From NCBI RefSeq assembly GCF_025263485.1, contig NZ_CP079863.1, positions 434,001-498,000 on the forward strand: a stretch of 64,000 bases of DNA, in the 5' to 3' direction. The notes beneath the pieces are model-generated. The model was given only the letters and a program-made list of their open reading frames with translations, made no database searches and was not told the DNA's origin. Shown one piece after another: positions 7,467-15,769 of this stretch. The translations under genes were made by a program, and so were the position numbers. The DNA is from Mycobacterium sp. SMC-2. Its GTDB lineage: Bacteria; Actinomycetota; Actinomycetes; Mycobacteriales; Mycobacteriaceae. Numbering within the stretch: position 1 is the first letter of the stretch; each line of letters begins with the position of its first letter.

Positions 7467-7757
7467 TCAGCCGTCGATGTGCGTCGGCGGGTCGGCGAAG
7501 GCGGGATCCCCGGGGTACTGGTCAGGACCCATCACGTCGCAGCGCTTATCGGGCACTAGGTAGGAACTGGCGCCGTTCCAGATCAGGTGAGTAAATCCCA
7601 CGCAACGTTGCCACGTGCCGTCAGGCTGGACGGGTCCGTCGCACTTGCTGAGAAAGGCTCCCCCGTACTGGCACCCGGCGCCGGCCGGCGGAGCCAAGGC
7701 GATCAGCCCGCCGGCCGTCAGCGCGGCAGCCAGCCCTCCGACGATGCAGCGCTTCAT
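7467..7757 (-). CDS. Small secreted CDGP-type protein
   Basis: 96 residues with a clear Sec signal peptide (MKRCIVGGL start, hydrophobic core, cleavage near PAGAG at residues 24-28). The mature part contains CQYGG, CDGPVQPDGTWQRC and a Cys near residue 74, so four cysteines likely form two disulfides. This matches the small mycobacterial family annotated as CDGP domain-containing proteins, of unknown function. Convergent with ligC and divergent from the next gene. The ATG has AGGGAG-like sequence reading from the complement of GGTCTCCC. Confidence 0.7.
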   Translation of the reverse strand: MKRCIVGGLAAALTAGGLIALAPPAGAGCQYGGAFLSKCDGPVQPDGTWQRCVGFTHLIWNGASSYLVPDKRCDVMGPDQYPGDPAFADPPTHIDG

Positions 7758-7921
7758 GGTGGTCTCCCGTCCAGATCGCCGCCGGTGCGTCGCCGAGCAC
7801 CTGAGGTGGCGAACACAGTCGACGGCACCGCCAGCATCAACGACGCTACCGCTTACTTGGCCGGTCGATCACCGGAAATCGGCACGTTTAACGACCGCCA
7901 TGGCCGGGCACGCGAACCTAC

Positions 7922-8290
7922 ATGTCAGTGACAGCGTTTCAAGACCTTGCGTTGACCGATCGAGACCGCAAATGGGACGGTGACGCCGCCGAAAAGCGGG
8001 TCCGCAAGTGGGCCGGGGCCGAGGACGCGCCGAACCAGAAGTACCGCGACGCCCACGTCTGGTACGACAACGGCAAGAGGGACAACTTCACGGCGTACAA
8101 GCTGTTGATCGCCGACGTCGTCGGTGGGGACCTCAAGGCGGTGCCGCGGGGAGTGATGGCGGCCGGCGCCATCATGGACGGTGCGCGCGGGGGCATCGAC
8201 CTGCCGAAGGCGGACGTCGAGCGGGTCAAAAGCCACCTGGCCAAGTACTACAAGAAGATGGGCGAGAGCGCGCCGTGGGAGCGCGGCTGA
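7922..8290 (+). CDS. Stand-alone protein resembling a phage prohead-protease-associated domain
   Basis: 122 residues, soluble and charged. The segment from about residue 38 (RDAHVWYD, NFTAYKLLIADVV, LKAVPRGVMAAGA, GARGGIDLP, VKSHLAKYYKKMGE) resembles a domain often found attached to HK97-type capsid-maturation proteases in actinophages. Here it occurs alone with no other phage genes nearby, so it may be a domesticated remnant or a widespread bacterial orphan of unknown role. No convincing ribosome site precedes the ATG. Convergent with the P450 gene, 1 bp apart. Confidence 0.6.
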   Translation: MSVTAFQDLALTDRDRKWDGDAAEKRVRKWAGAEDAPNQKYRDAHVWYDNGKRDNFTAYKLLIADVVGGDLKAVPRGVMAAGAIMDGARGGIDLPKADVERVKSHLAKYYKKMGESAPWERG

Positions 8291-8291
8291 T

Positions 8292-9527
8292 CTAGACCGC
8301 GACGGAGAGGCGCGACAGTCCGCGCAACGTGACGTTGGCCTTGTATTGCGGCGCGCCGGCCAGCCGCGCGTTCGGGAAGCGCGCCGTTATCGCCGACAGG
8401 GCCACGCCGGCTTCCAACCGGGCCAGGGGCGCCCCCAGACAGTAGTGGGCTCCGCGGCCAAATCCCAAGTGCCGCAACGCCGGACGATCCGGATCGAAGG
8501 TATCGGGTCGGTCGAACTCCGCAGGGTCACGGTGGGCGGCGGCGATCAGCAACATCATGACATCGCCCGCGGGCACCTCGGTGCCGCCAATCATCATGTT
8601 GGCGAGAGCAATTCGGCCGACGAGTTGCACAGGCGGGTCGTAACGCAGGGTCTCTTCCACGATCGCCGGTGCCCGGCCGGCGTCGGTGGCCAGAGCGGTC
8701 CACCGCCCGGGATTGCGCAGCATCGCCAACACGGCATTCCCGATCAGATTCACCGTGGTCTCGTGTCCCGCGATCAAGAGCAGATTGCAGGTCGAGACAA
8801 TTTCGTCCTCGGTCAGTTGATCTCCGGACTCCTCCACCGCGATCAGTCCCGACAGCAGGTCGTCGCCAGGTCGCGATCGGCGGCGCTCGATCAGACCGTG
8901 GAAGTATTGGCGCAGCCACGCCGCGGCCCGTTGCCGCTCGCTCGCGACGTCCGGCGGCACGCCGGTGATTGTCGAAAACGGGTCCAGCGCCTGAGCCAGC
9001 AACGCAGACGCGCGGCTGAACCGCGGCTCGTCGTCGAGCGGCACGCCGAGCAGCCGGCAGATCACCGCTACCGGCAACGGATACGCGAAATCCTCGACAA
9101 CGTCGAAGTGACCCTTTTCGGCGATCCGACCGAGCATTCGGTCGACCAGCGACCGAATGTCGGGCTCCAGTGCGCTGACCACCTTCGGCGCGAACGCCTT
9201 ACTGACCAGCCTGCGCAGCCGGGTGTGGTCGGGCGGATCGAGAAACAAGAAGCCCGGCGGGCCCTGCCTGCGTGGCGCCCTACCGGCCTCGGCCTGCCGC
9301 TTGGCGACCGTCGAGTTGACGTTGTCGCTGCTTGACGACGGGTGCCGCAACACCTCGTCGCAATCTCGGTAGCTCGAGAAGACGGCCAGGTTGGCTTCGG
9401 GCAGTCGCAGCGCTCCGCCGTCACGAAACCGCGCACAGAGTCGATACGGGTCGGGCCGGTTGGCCGGGTCCAGCAGCTGCAGCAGCAGCCCTTGGGATTC
9501 GGCCTGCTCGGCAGGCGCGGACGTCAT
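8292..9527 (-). CDS. Cytochrome P450 monooxygenase
   Basis: A full-length 411-residue soluble P450. The heme-binding loop is FGRGAHYCLGAPLA, with the cysteine at about residue 363. The oxygen-binding I helix is LLIAGHETTVNL and the K-helix ExxR is EETLR. The segment FLDPPDHTRLRRLVSKAF (C helix region) is standard for actinobacterial P450s. ATG at 9527 is chosen over an upstream in-frame start because the P450 similarity begins shortly after it. Substrate cannot be inferred; no ferredoxin gene is adjacent. I could not match it to a numbered M. tuberculosis CYP. Confidence 0.85.
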   Translation of the reverse strand: MTSAPAEQAESQGLLLQLLDPANRPDPYRLCARFRDGGALRLPEANLAVFSSYRDCDEVLRHPSSSSDNVNSTVAKRQAEAGRAPRRQGPPGFLFLDPPDHTRLRRLVSKAFAPKVVSALEPDIRSLVDRMLGRIAEKGHFDVVEDFAYPLPVAVICRLLGVPLDDEPRFSRASALLAQALDPFSTITGVPPDVASERQRAAAWLRQYFHGLIERRRSRPGDDLLSGLIAVEESGDQLTEDEIVSTCNLLLIAGHETTVNLIGNAVLAMLRNPGRWTALATDAGRAPAIVEETLRYDPPVQLVGRIALANMMIGGTEVPAGDVMMLLIAAAHRDPAEFDRPDTFDPDRPALRHLGFGRGAHYCLGAPLARLEAGVALSAITARFPNARLAGAPQYKANVTLRGLSRLSVAV

Positions 9528-9572
9528 GAAGACATTGTGCACAGCGGCGCGGCGCACCGACGTCGCCGCACG

Positions 9573-10058
9573 TCAAGCCCCTTCGTCCAAACCCGCCAAG
9601 TCCGGATGCGTCATCAGCCGGTCCAGAAATCCAAGCTGGCCTTTGAGTAGCTTGCCGCGCGCCTGCGCCACCGAAAACCAGCCCACCCGATCGACTTCCG
9701 GGAATTGCCGCAACGTGCCCGACCCCTTCGGCCACTCCATTTCGAAGGTGTTGCTGCGCGCGTCGGTAACGTCGAGGTCGCCGCAGACGGCGAAGGCGGT
9801 GACCACCTTGCCACCGGGCTGTTTCAGCTGCCCGAGGTCCAGCCGATGTCCGGCCGGCACCGACAGCCCGAGCTCCTCGGCGAACTCGCGTTGCGCGGCG
9901 GCCCAGGGATCCTCGCCGTCGGCGTACTCCCCCTTGGGAATCGACCAGGCCCCGTTGTCCTTTCGCGCCCAGAACGGCCCACCCGGATGTGCGATCAAGA
10001 CTTCGACGGCGCCGTCGCGGGTCCGGTACAACAGCACGCCCGCACTGAGCTTCGGCAT
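9573..10058 (-). CDS. Nudix hydrolase (Rv3733c family)
   Basis: 161 residues. The Nudix box spans residues 43-65, beginning GEYADGEDP and including the metal-binding REFAEELG. N-terminal KLSAGVLLYR and SIPKGEY are typical of the MutT/DipZ-like group. Such enzymes hydrolyse nucleoside diphosphate derivatives; the specific substrate is unknown. It starts 4 bp after the tgs2 stop codon, so it is translated from the tgs2 transcript. The same pair, Rv3734c-Rv3733c, is found in M. tuberculosis. Confidence 0.85.
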   Translation of the reverse strand: MPKLSAGVLLYRTRDGAVEVLIAHPGGPFWARKDNGAWSIPKGEYADGEDPWAAAQREFAEELGLSVPAGHRLDLGQLKQPGGKVVTAFAVCGDLDVTDARSNTFEMEWPKGSGTLRQFPEVDRVGWFSVAQARGKLLKGQLGFLDRLMTHPDLAGLDEGA

Positions 10059-10062
10059 CCGG

Positions 10063-11418
10063 TCAGAACCCGACCGAACGTTCCAGGTCCTTGAGCGACG
10101 ACTCCAGGTGCGCGAGTAGCCGCTGCAGGTGCGGCACGCTGCGCCGGCATCCCACCAGGCCGAAGTCCAGGTTCCCGGCGTTGTTGGACAGGGTGATGTT
10201 GAGCGCCTGCCCGTCCAGCGCGATGGACAGCGGGTAGTTGCCGTCGAGCCGGGCGCCCCCGTAGTAGATAGGCTGAGTCGGCCCCGGCACGTTGGAAATG
10301 ATGATGTTGAACGGCGGCGACGTGGAGGCCACCCAGCCCGGAACCGCCGCCAAAGCCAGCGCTGACGTGTTCATCGCGGACAGCGCCAGTGCCTGGAAGC
10401 GGGGCAACTGCGAAAACACCTTCTTGTTGCTGCGCATCGAATCGCTGATGATCTGCAGCCGCTCAGCGGGATCGTCGCTGTCGGTGGCGAGGTTGCACAG
10501 AATGGCGCCGACGAGGTTGCCCCCGGTGTCGGCCTCGTCTTCGGTGCGCAGGCTCACCGGGACCATCGCGATCAGCGGTGTGTCCGGCAGCGCGTTCTGC
10601 TCGAGCAGGTAGTAGCGCAGGGCACCCGCACACATCGCCAGGACGACATCGTTGACGGTCACGCCGGCCGCGTTCTTGACGCTTTTGATGCGGTCCAACG
10701 ACCATGACTGCGCGGCGCAGCGGCGTGCGCCGCCGATCTTGACGTTCAGCATGGTGCGCGGAGCCCCGAAGGGCAACGTCAGCTGCTGCTCGAGCAGCGC
10801 CGCACGCGCCAGCGAAAGGGTCGACGGGGCAAGCGCCGCAAGGGATCCGGCCACATGCAGCACGGAACTCAGCGGGCTCACCGGGCTGCTCTTGCGCTTG
10901 GGTTTGGGCAGGCTCCAGGGCGCGCGGACGTCGGGGTCGCCGGGGTCCGTCGACAACGCGCGTTGCATCAGCTTCTGCGCGGAGACGCCGTCGATCAGCG
11001 CGTGGTGGACCTTGGTGTAGATGGCGAACCGCCCATCCTTGAGGCCCTCGATGATGTGCGTCTCCCACAGCGGACGATGCCGATCCAGCAGGCTGCTGTG
11101 CCACCGCGAAGTCAGCTCGAGCAATTCACGGATTCGGCCGGGCGACGGCACCGCCGAGCGCCGGACGTGGTAGTCGATGTCGATGTCTTTGTCGTAGGCC
11201 CAACCCAGGTTTGCGATGCCGCCGACGAACGCCGCCGGGTGCTTGCGGAAGGTGGGCTGGAAGTCTTGCTGCGCAACCAAGCGGTCGTAGAGATCCCGGA
11301 CGAAGCCGCGGCCGGCGCCCTCCGGCAGCTCGAACAACTGCAAGCCGCCGACGTGCATGGGATGCTCCCGCGACTCTCCCAGCAGGAATATCGCGTCGGT
11401 GGGCATCATCAGTTCCAT
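10063..11418 (-). CDS. tgs2: Wax ester/triacylglycerol synthase (WS/DGAT), Tgs2
   Basis: 451 residues. The acyltransferase active-site motif HHxxxDG is HHALIDG at residues 138-144; the N-terminal segment DAIFLLGESREHPMHVGG is typical of mycobacterial Tgs proteins, and NVPGPTQPIYYGGARL marks the C-terminal WES domain. It transfers acyl groups from acyl-CoA to diacylglycerol, feeding storage lipid droplets. Length and position next to the Nudix gene match Rv3734c (tgs2). The ATG at 11418 is followed by further Met residues at positions 4 and 5, so the start is uncertain by a few codons. Confidence 0.88.
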   Translation of the reverse strand: MELMMPTDAIFLLGESREHPMHVGGLQLFELPEGAGRGFVRDLYDRLVAQQDFQPTFRKHPAAFVGGIANLGWAYDKDIDIDYHVRRSAVPSPGRIRELLELTSRWHSSLLDRHRPLWETHIIEGLKDGRFAIYTKVHHALIDGVSAQKLMQRALSTDPGDPDVRAPWSLPKPKRKSSPVSPLSSVLHVAGSLAALAPSTLSLARAALLEQQLTLPFGAPRTMLNVKIGGARRCAAQSWSLDRIKSVKNAAGVTVNDVVLAMCAGALRYYLLEQNALPDTPLIAMVPVSLRTEDEADTGGNLVGAILCNLATDSDDPAERLQIISDSMRSNKKVFSQLPRFQALALSAMNTSALALAAVPGWVASTSPPFNIIISNVPGPTQPIYYGGARLDGNYPLSIALDGQALNITLSNNAGNLDFGLVGCRRSVPHLQRLLAHLESSLKDLERSVGF

Positions 11419-11459
11419 CCACCCATTAGACCGCGACTCACGCCGGGGCGAGGCGCTCC

Positions 11460-12536
11460 TTAGAACATCGCCGCCGAGCTGATATCGGGATGGCTGCGCA
11501 TGTAGTCCACGAGCCGATCGACATAGCTGCGGAACGCGGGCGCCTCGATACCACTGCCGGCGAGGTCGGCCCGACAGTGATCGGTCAGGTAGAACGTGGG
11601 CTGGGCGAAGTAATCGACCGCTTCGGGAGGGATCCGCATCAGGCGGTGCAGCCCCGGAACGTGTGCCAGCGACGCTTTGGTCAATTTCAGGGGCAGCGGG
11701 ACCCTGATGAGTTCGCGACCCGTTGCCTGGGCCAGCGTGTCGGTCATCTCCTCGACCGTGAGCGGGCGCGGGTCCGCCAGCTGATAGGTGCGCCCCTCGG
11801 AAGCGGGCAGGCCGCTCAAGTATGCGACGGCGTCGACGATGAAGTCGCGCGGGACGACGTTGACGCGCGTCGTCGTGGGGTCACCCACCATCGGCAGGAT
11901 CGCGTGCCGGGGCTGTCGCAGCAGCCACTGCATGACGAAGTAGGGGCCGTCGTATTTCTGTGTCTCCCCGGTGCGGCTGTCGCCGACGACGATCGAGGGG
12001 CGATAGATCGTCGCGGGCATGCCCGCGGACATGTGCCAGCGCACGTCCGCCTCGGCGAGGTGCTTGGTCTCTTCGTAGTGGTTGTTGAACGGCGCGCCGA
12101 CTTCGAGGTCGTCCTCGCCGAAGGGGCCGGCGTAGCGGCCGCTGACATAGCAGGTGCTGAAGTAGTGCAAGCGCGTCAGGGAGGGGCAGCGCCCGAGCGC
12201 GTCCAGGACGTTCCGGGTGCCGTTGACGTTGACCCGAAACGCCACGTCGCGCGGCACCGCCAAGTCATATGCGGCGGCCAGGTGCCACGCCTCGCTGACA
12301 TCCGCGAGGGCATCCGCTGCGAGGCCGAGTCCGGGTTGGGTGATGTCACCTTCGACCAGCCGGATCCGCCCCTCGACGAACGGTTCCGCAGAGCTCAGTT
12401 CCTGCACGCGTCGCTGTGCCAGTCTGCCGAACTTCGGCTGCACCAGACAGATGGCCGAATCGCCGGTGCGTTTGAGGATGCCCGGCAGCAACGCGCTACC
12501 GAGAAAGCCGGGGAACCCTGTCATCAGAACGGTCAT
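11460..12536 (-). CDS. Extended SDR / thioester-reductase-like NAD(P)-binding protein
   Basis: 358 residues. Rossmann motif TGFPGFLGSAL at residues 6-16 and an extended-SDR layout: GDITQPGLGL, HLAAAYDL, NVNGTRNVLDA, FSTCYVSG and the YxxxK pair in HYEETKHLAE. These features fit the NAD_binding_4 / male-sterility group that includes fatty-acyl-CoA and carboxylic-acid reductase reductase domains. It has no adenylation or carrier domain. The ATG at 12536 has an AAGGAG site. It could act on acyl or steroid/lipid ketone substrates; next to tgs2 a role in lipid alcohol or wax metabolism is possible but unproven. Confidence 0.75.
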   Translation of the reverse strand: MTVLMTGFPGFLGSALLPGILKRTGDSAICLVQPKFGRLAQRRVQELSSAEPFVEGRIRLVEGDITQPGLGLAADALADVSEAWHLAAAYDLAVPRDVAFRVNVNGTRNVLDALGRCPSLTRLHYFSTCYVSGRYAGPFGEDDLEVGAPFNNHYEETKHLAEADVRWHMSAGMPATIYRPSIVVGDSRTGETQKYDGPYFVMQWLLRQPRHAILPMVGDPTTTRVNVVPRDFIVDAVAYLSGLPASEGRTYQLADPRPLTVEEMTDTLAQATGRELIRVPLPLKLTKASLAHVPGLHRLMRIPPEAVDYFAQPTFYLTDHCRADLAGSGIEAPAFRSYVDRLVDYMRSHPDISSAAMF

Positions 12537-12829
12537 GGCTGCACTCCTTGCCAGCTCGGTTAATTCAAAGTTGTTGCGGTGGAATGACTCTGCGACCGGT
12601 GGCCAACTCCCCACCGGGCGGCCTGCGAGGTCTGGGGCAACTCCTCCGTCGCGGATCGCACGGCCGCTCTTTCCCCTACCGAAAGGTGCCGTTAAAAACA
12701 GACGCTATCGACTACAGGCGGTTGTTAAAACGGGTCTTTCGACCCTGCGTGACGGCCATTGGTCCCCTGGTTGCGCCGGCCGGCGACGAGAAGCTTTCGG
12801 CCGGGCACAACCGGTGGCAGCATGGGCTC

Positions 12830-13327
12830 GTGACGACGACAGAGTTGACCTGGGACGTGGTGGCCGTTGACAAGCCAGAGGATGTCAACGTGGTCATCGG
12901 CCAGGCGCATTTCATCAAAACGGTCGAGGACCTGCACGAGGCCCTGGCCGGGGTGAGCCCGTCGCTGCGGTTCGGAGTGGCCTTCTGCGAGGCGTCCGGG
13001 CCGCGGTTGGTGCGCCGCAGCGGCAACGACGCGGATCTGGTCGAAATGGCGACACGTGCCGCGCTGGCCATCGCGGCCGGACACAGCTTCGTGATCTTCA
13101 TGCGCGAGGGTTTTCCCGTCAATGTCCTCAACCCCGTGAAGGCGGTGCCCGAGGTGTGCGGGATCTACTGCGCCACAGCCAATCCGGTTGATGTCATCGT
13201 TGCGGTATCTCCACGAGGGCGCGGCATCGTCGGCGTCATCGATGGGCAGACTCCGGTCGGGGTGGAAGGCGAACGCGAGGTGGCCGAGCGCCACGATCTG
13301 CTGCGCGCCATCGGCTACAAGCTCTAG
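12830..13327 (+). CDS. Rv3735-family protein (adenosine-specific kinase fold)
   Basis: 165 residues. From VVIGQAHFIKTVEDLHEAL through FGVAFCEASG, VRRSGND, AAGHSFVIFM, GFPVNVLN, CGIYCATANP and GVIDGQTP it follows the PF04008 (adenosine-specific kinase-like) family, conserved from archaea to mycobacteria. The GTG at 12830 gives a length very close to Rv3735. Biochemical role in mycobacteria is not established. It diverges from the SDR gene across 293 bp that hold both promoters; in that gap I see two GTTAAAA direct repeats (near 12691 and 12723) and nothing else definite. Confidence 0.8.
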   Translation: MTTTELTWDVVAVDKPEDVNVVIGQAHFIKTVEDLHEALAGVSPSLRFGVAFCEASGPRLVRRSGNDADLVEMATRAALAIAAGHSFVIFMREGFPVNVLNPVKAVPEVCGIYCATANPVDVIVAVSPRGRGIVGVIDGQTPVGVEGEREVAERHDLLRAIGYKL

Positions 13328-13330
13328 GGA

Positions 13331-13723
13331 TCAGTCGGCCACCAGTGACCATACCGACGTCGCGATCAGGTCACCGCGCTCCAAACCGGCGGCGCGATGT
13401 TCGTGCACCTTCGCATACTCCGGCGTGCTTACCATGTCGATGAACGCCTGTGGTGTCGGGTACTCGACGATCAGAATGGCGTCCCACCAAGGCCTTTCGC
13501 CGTCGCCGATCACGAAGGCCGGCGCGGTTCCCGCGTAGCGCACGGTGGCGCGCACGCGCTGCAGGTGGGGAGCGACCTCCTGGCCGTAGCGCCGGTAGGA
13601 CTCCAGGCCCCCCGATGCCTTGAACTTCAACAGGTTGACCATCACCACCGGCGCATCGGCGGGCCGCCCGGCCAGGGCTGCGAACTGCTCGGCGGTGGGC
13701 TCCAAGGAACTACTCATGGTCAC
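13331..13723 (-). CDS. DUF1330 family protein
   Basis: 130 residues, with PVVMVNLLKFK, YRRYGQEV, APAFVIGDGE, WWDAILIVEYPTPQAFIDM and TPEYAKVHEHR, the pattern of DUF1330 dimeric alpha-beta barrel proteins. These small ferredoxin-like-fold proteins often accompany catabolic operons, sometimes as isomerases or monooxygenases. It starts (GTG 13723, or ATG 13717) within 3 bp of the stop of the upstream SDR, so both are on one transcript starting from the promoter region at 14584-14689. Confidence 0.75.
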   Translation of the reverse strand: MTMSSSLEPTAEQFAALAGRPADAPVVMVNLLKFKASGGLESYRRYGQEVAPHLQRVRATVRYAGTAPAFVIGDGERPWWDAILIVEYPTPQAFIDMVSTPEYAKVHEHRAAGLERGDLIATSVWSLVAD

Positions 13724-13725
13724 GA

Positions 13726-14583
13726 TTACAGCAGATCGGTGATTGTCTTCAGGCCCGCTTCGTACAGCACGCCGGGCAGCATGCCGCCGTCACATTCGAT
13801 GGTGGTGCCGTTGACGAAGTCGGCCTGCCCGCCGGCCAGGAACACGCAGACCCTGCCCACCTCCGCGGGCTCGCCCGCCCGCCGCAGCGGGACGGCCGCG
13901 AAATACTTTGCGCCGGTTGGGTCGTCCTTGGGCAGCACGAACGACCGGAAGTTCTCGGTCATCGTCGGTCCCAGCGCGACGCAGTTGACCCGCACCTTGG
14001 GCCCCCACTCCTCGGCCAGCGAGCGGGTGAGATGGTTGAGTCCGCTCTTGGCCGCGCCGTAGGAAACCAACGTCGGCGATCCCGCCGGATGCCCGGCCCC
14101 ACTGGAGATGTTGATGATGCAGCCGACGCCGTCCTGGGTGCGCATCTGCCGGTAGGCGCGGATGGCGAACCACAGCGGGCTGATCAGGTTCATCTGCACG
14201 GCGAACGCGTGGAACAGCGCCGTGCGCTCATACTCGTCGTCGCTGCCGGGCGCGCCCTGAATGCGTTGCACCAGTTCGGGAATGCCTTCGGCATGCGGCG
14301 CCGGCACGGTGCCGCCGGCGTTGTTCACCAGGATGTCGATCCGGCCGTGCTCGGCGACGACGTCGGAAACGAAGGAGTCGATCGCGCGGTAGTCGCCTTG
14401 GTCGCAGACCTTCTGGGAGGCCCGCGCCGCCCACTCGGGTTCGACACCGGGCATGGCGTCGAGCGGCGAACGCGAACAACCGACGACGGTGGCACCCGCG
14501 CGCAGCAGTTCGTGGGCGATCCCGACCCCCACACCGCGGCTGGTTCCGGTGACGACCGCGACCTTGCCGTCCAGGACGCTCAT
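13726..14583 (-). CDS. Short-chain dehydrogenase/reductase
   Basis: 285 residues. Classical SDR signatures: cofactor loop TGTSRGVGVG near residue 13, NNAGGT near residue 85, Ser in NISSGAG, and YGAAK catalytic Tyr/Lys near residue 175. A ~25-residue insertion after NNAG (around EGIPELVQRIQG) is longer than usual. The C-terminus FVNGTTIECDGGM is typical. Oxidises or reduces an alcohol/ketone, substrate unknown. It diverges from the DapB-like operon and probably shares its regulatory region. Confidence 0.82.
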   Translation of the reverse strand: MSVLDGKVAVVTGTSRGVGVGIAHELLRAGATVVGCSRSPLDAMPGVEPEWAARASQKVCDQGDYRAIDSFVSDVVAEHGRIDILVNNAGGTVPAPHAEGIPELVQRIQGAPGSDDEYERTALFHAFAVQMNLISPLWFAIRAYRQMRTQDGVGCIINISSGAGHPAGSPTLVSYGAAKSGLNHLTRSLAEEWGPKVRVNCVALGPTMTENFRSFVLPKDDPTGAKYFAAVPLRRAGEPAEVGRVCVFLAGGQADFVNGTTIECDGGMLPGVLYEAGLKTITDLL

Positions 14584-14610
14584 GACAGGCCTTCCTACCC
14601 GAAGCCAATG

Positions 14611-14640
14611 TTGACAGTCACTGTCAGCGGGTCATACTGT
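14611..14640 (+). promoter_or_regulatory. SigA-type promoter overlapped by a 15-bp palindromic operator
   Basis: A consensus -35 TTGACA (14611-14616), an 18-bp spacer and -10 TACTGT (14635-14640) point at the DapB-like gene starting at 14690. The palindrome TGACAGTCACTGTCA (14612-14626; half-sites TGACAG and CTGTCA around TCA) covers the -35 box. A repressor bound there would block RNA polymerase. The TetR gene at the end of this operon (16536) is the natural candidate, which would make the circuit autoregulated. Confidence 0.65.
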
Positions 14641-14689
14641 GCCATTTCGGTCGGCGGCGTGTAAAGGCATCACATTCGGAGGTCACAAG

Positions 14690-15769
14690 ATGAGCAGTCC
14701 GTCCAAGCTCCGCGTCATCCAATGGGCGACCGGGGGCGTCGGCAAAGCGGCCATCGCGTGCGTCCTGAATCATCCCCAATTGGAGCTGGCCGGCTGTTGG
14801 GTGCACAGCGCCGAGAAGAACGGCGTCGACGTCGGTCGGATCCTCGGAATCCAGGACCTCGGTGTCACCGCCACTTCCAGCATCGACGACATCCTGGCGC
14901 TGGACGCCGACTGTGTCGTGTACAGCCCGCTGGTGCCCAACGATGACGAGGTCATCGCGATCCTGCGATCCGGTAAGAACGTTGTCACCCCCGTCGGCTG
15001 GGTATACCCCGACCCCGGCAACGCGCGGCACCAGGCCGTCGCCGACGCCGCTGTCCGAGGCGGGGTGACCCTGCACGGTTCGGGGATCCACCCCGGGGGC
15101 ATCACGGAACGATTCCCGCTGATGCTGTCGTCGCTTTCGTCGGCCGTGACCCACATCCGGGCGGAGGAGTTCTCCGACATCCGCACCTACAACGCCCCGG
15201 ACGTGGTGCGCTACATCATGGGCTTCGGCGGCACCCCTGAGGAAGCCATGCAGGGGCCCATGGCCGGACTGCTGGACGCGGGCTTCAAGCAGTCGGTGCG
15301 AATGATCGCCGACCACATGGGTTTTCGGATCGACCCCAACATCCGGACCATCCAGGACGTCGCGGTGGCGACCGCCGACATCGACTATGCGCCGTTCCCG
15401 ATCACGACGGGCAAGGTCGCCGCCCGGCGGTTCCGCTGGCAGGCCCTCGTGGGCGGCGAACCGGTCATCACCGCGGCGGTCAACTGGTTGATGGGTGAGG
15501 AAAACCTGGAGCCGGCCTGGAATTTCGGTGGGCGCGGGGAGCGCTTCGAGGTCGAGATCACCGGTGATCCCACCGTGAGCCTGACCTTCAAGGGTCTGCA
15601 GCCCGAGACGATCGCCCAAGGGCTGGTGAAGAATCCGGGCGTGGTGGCCACGGCCAACCACTGCGTCAACGCCATCCCCGACGTCTGCGCCGCCGGGCCC
15701 GGCATCAAGACCTACCTCGACCTCCCCTTGTTCGCCGGGCGCCCGGCCGCCGGCCTCGCCGCGACATGA
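14690..15769 (+). CDS. DapB-like NAD(P)-dependent dehydrogenase
   Basis: 359 residues. The Rossmann motif WATGGVGKAAI at residues 11-21, then LELAGCWVHSAEKNG and DCVVYSPLVPND, match the group annotated as dihydrodipicolinate reductase N-terminal-domain or amine-dehydrogenase-like proteins. These are common in mycobacterial catabolic clusters. They are not the lysine-pathway DapB. The ATG at 14690 has GGAGG seven bases upstream. Its stop overlaps the next SDR by ATGA. Function is probably oxidation or reduction of a small organic acid or cyclic intermediate; substrate unknown. Confidence 0.75.
   Translation: MSSPSKLRVIQWATGGVGKAAIACVLNHPQLELAGCWVHSAEKNGVDVGRILGIQDLGVTATSSIDDILALDADCVVYSPLVPNDDEVIAILRSGKNVVTPVGWVYPDPGNARHQAVADAAVRGGVTLHGSGIHPGGITERFPLMLSSLSSAVTHIRAEEFSDIRTYNAPDVVRYIMGFGGTPEEAMQGPMAGLLDAGFKQSVRMIADHMGFRIDPNIRTIQDVAVATADIDYAPFPITTGKVAARRFRWQALVGGEPVITAAVNWLMGEENLEPAWNFGGRGERFEVEITGDPTVSLTFKGLQPETIAQGLVKNPGVVATANHCVNAIPDVCAAGPGIKTYLDLPLFAGRPAAGLAAT

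Noticed and set aside
7880..7915. GTTT-N16-GGGCAC upstream of the 122-aa gene as a SigF promoter
   Set aside because: The -10 differs from GGGTA at the most conserved position, so the match is weak.
7922..8290. Prophage call around the capsid-protease-associated gene
   Set aside because: Flanking genes are ligC, a small secreted protein and a P450; no integrase, terminase, portal or attachment repeats.
8181..9335. 384-codon plus-strand open frame opposite the P450
   Set aside because: The P450 heme loop and I-helix are on the other strand; this frame is compositional noise.
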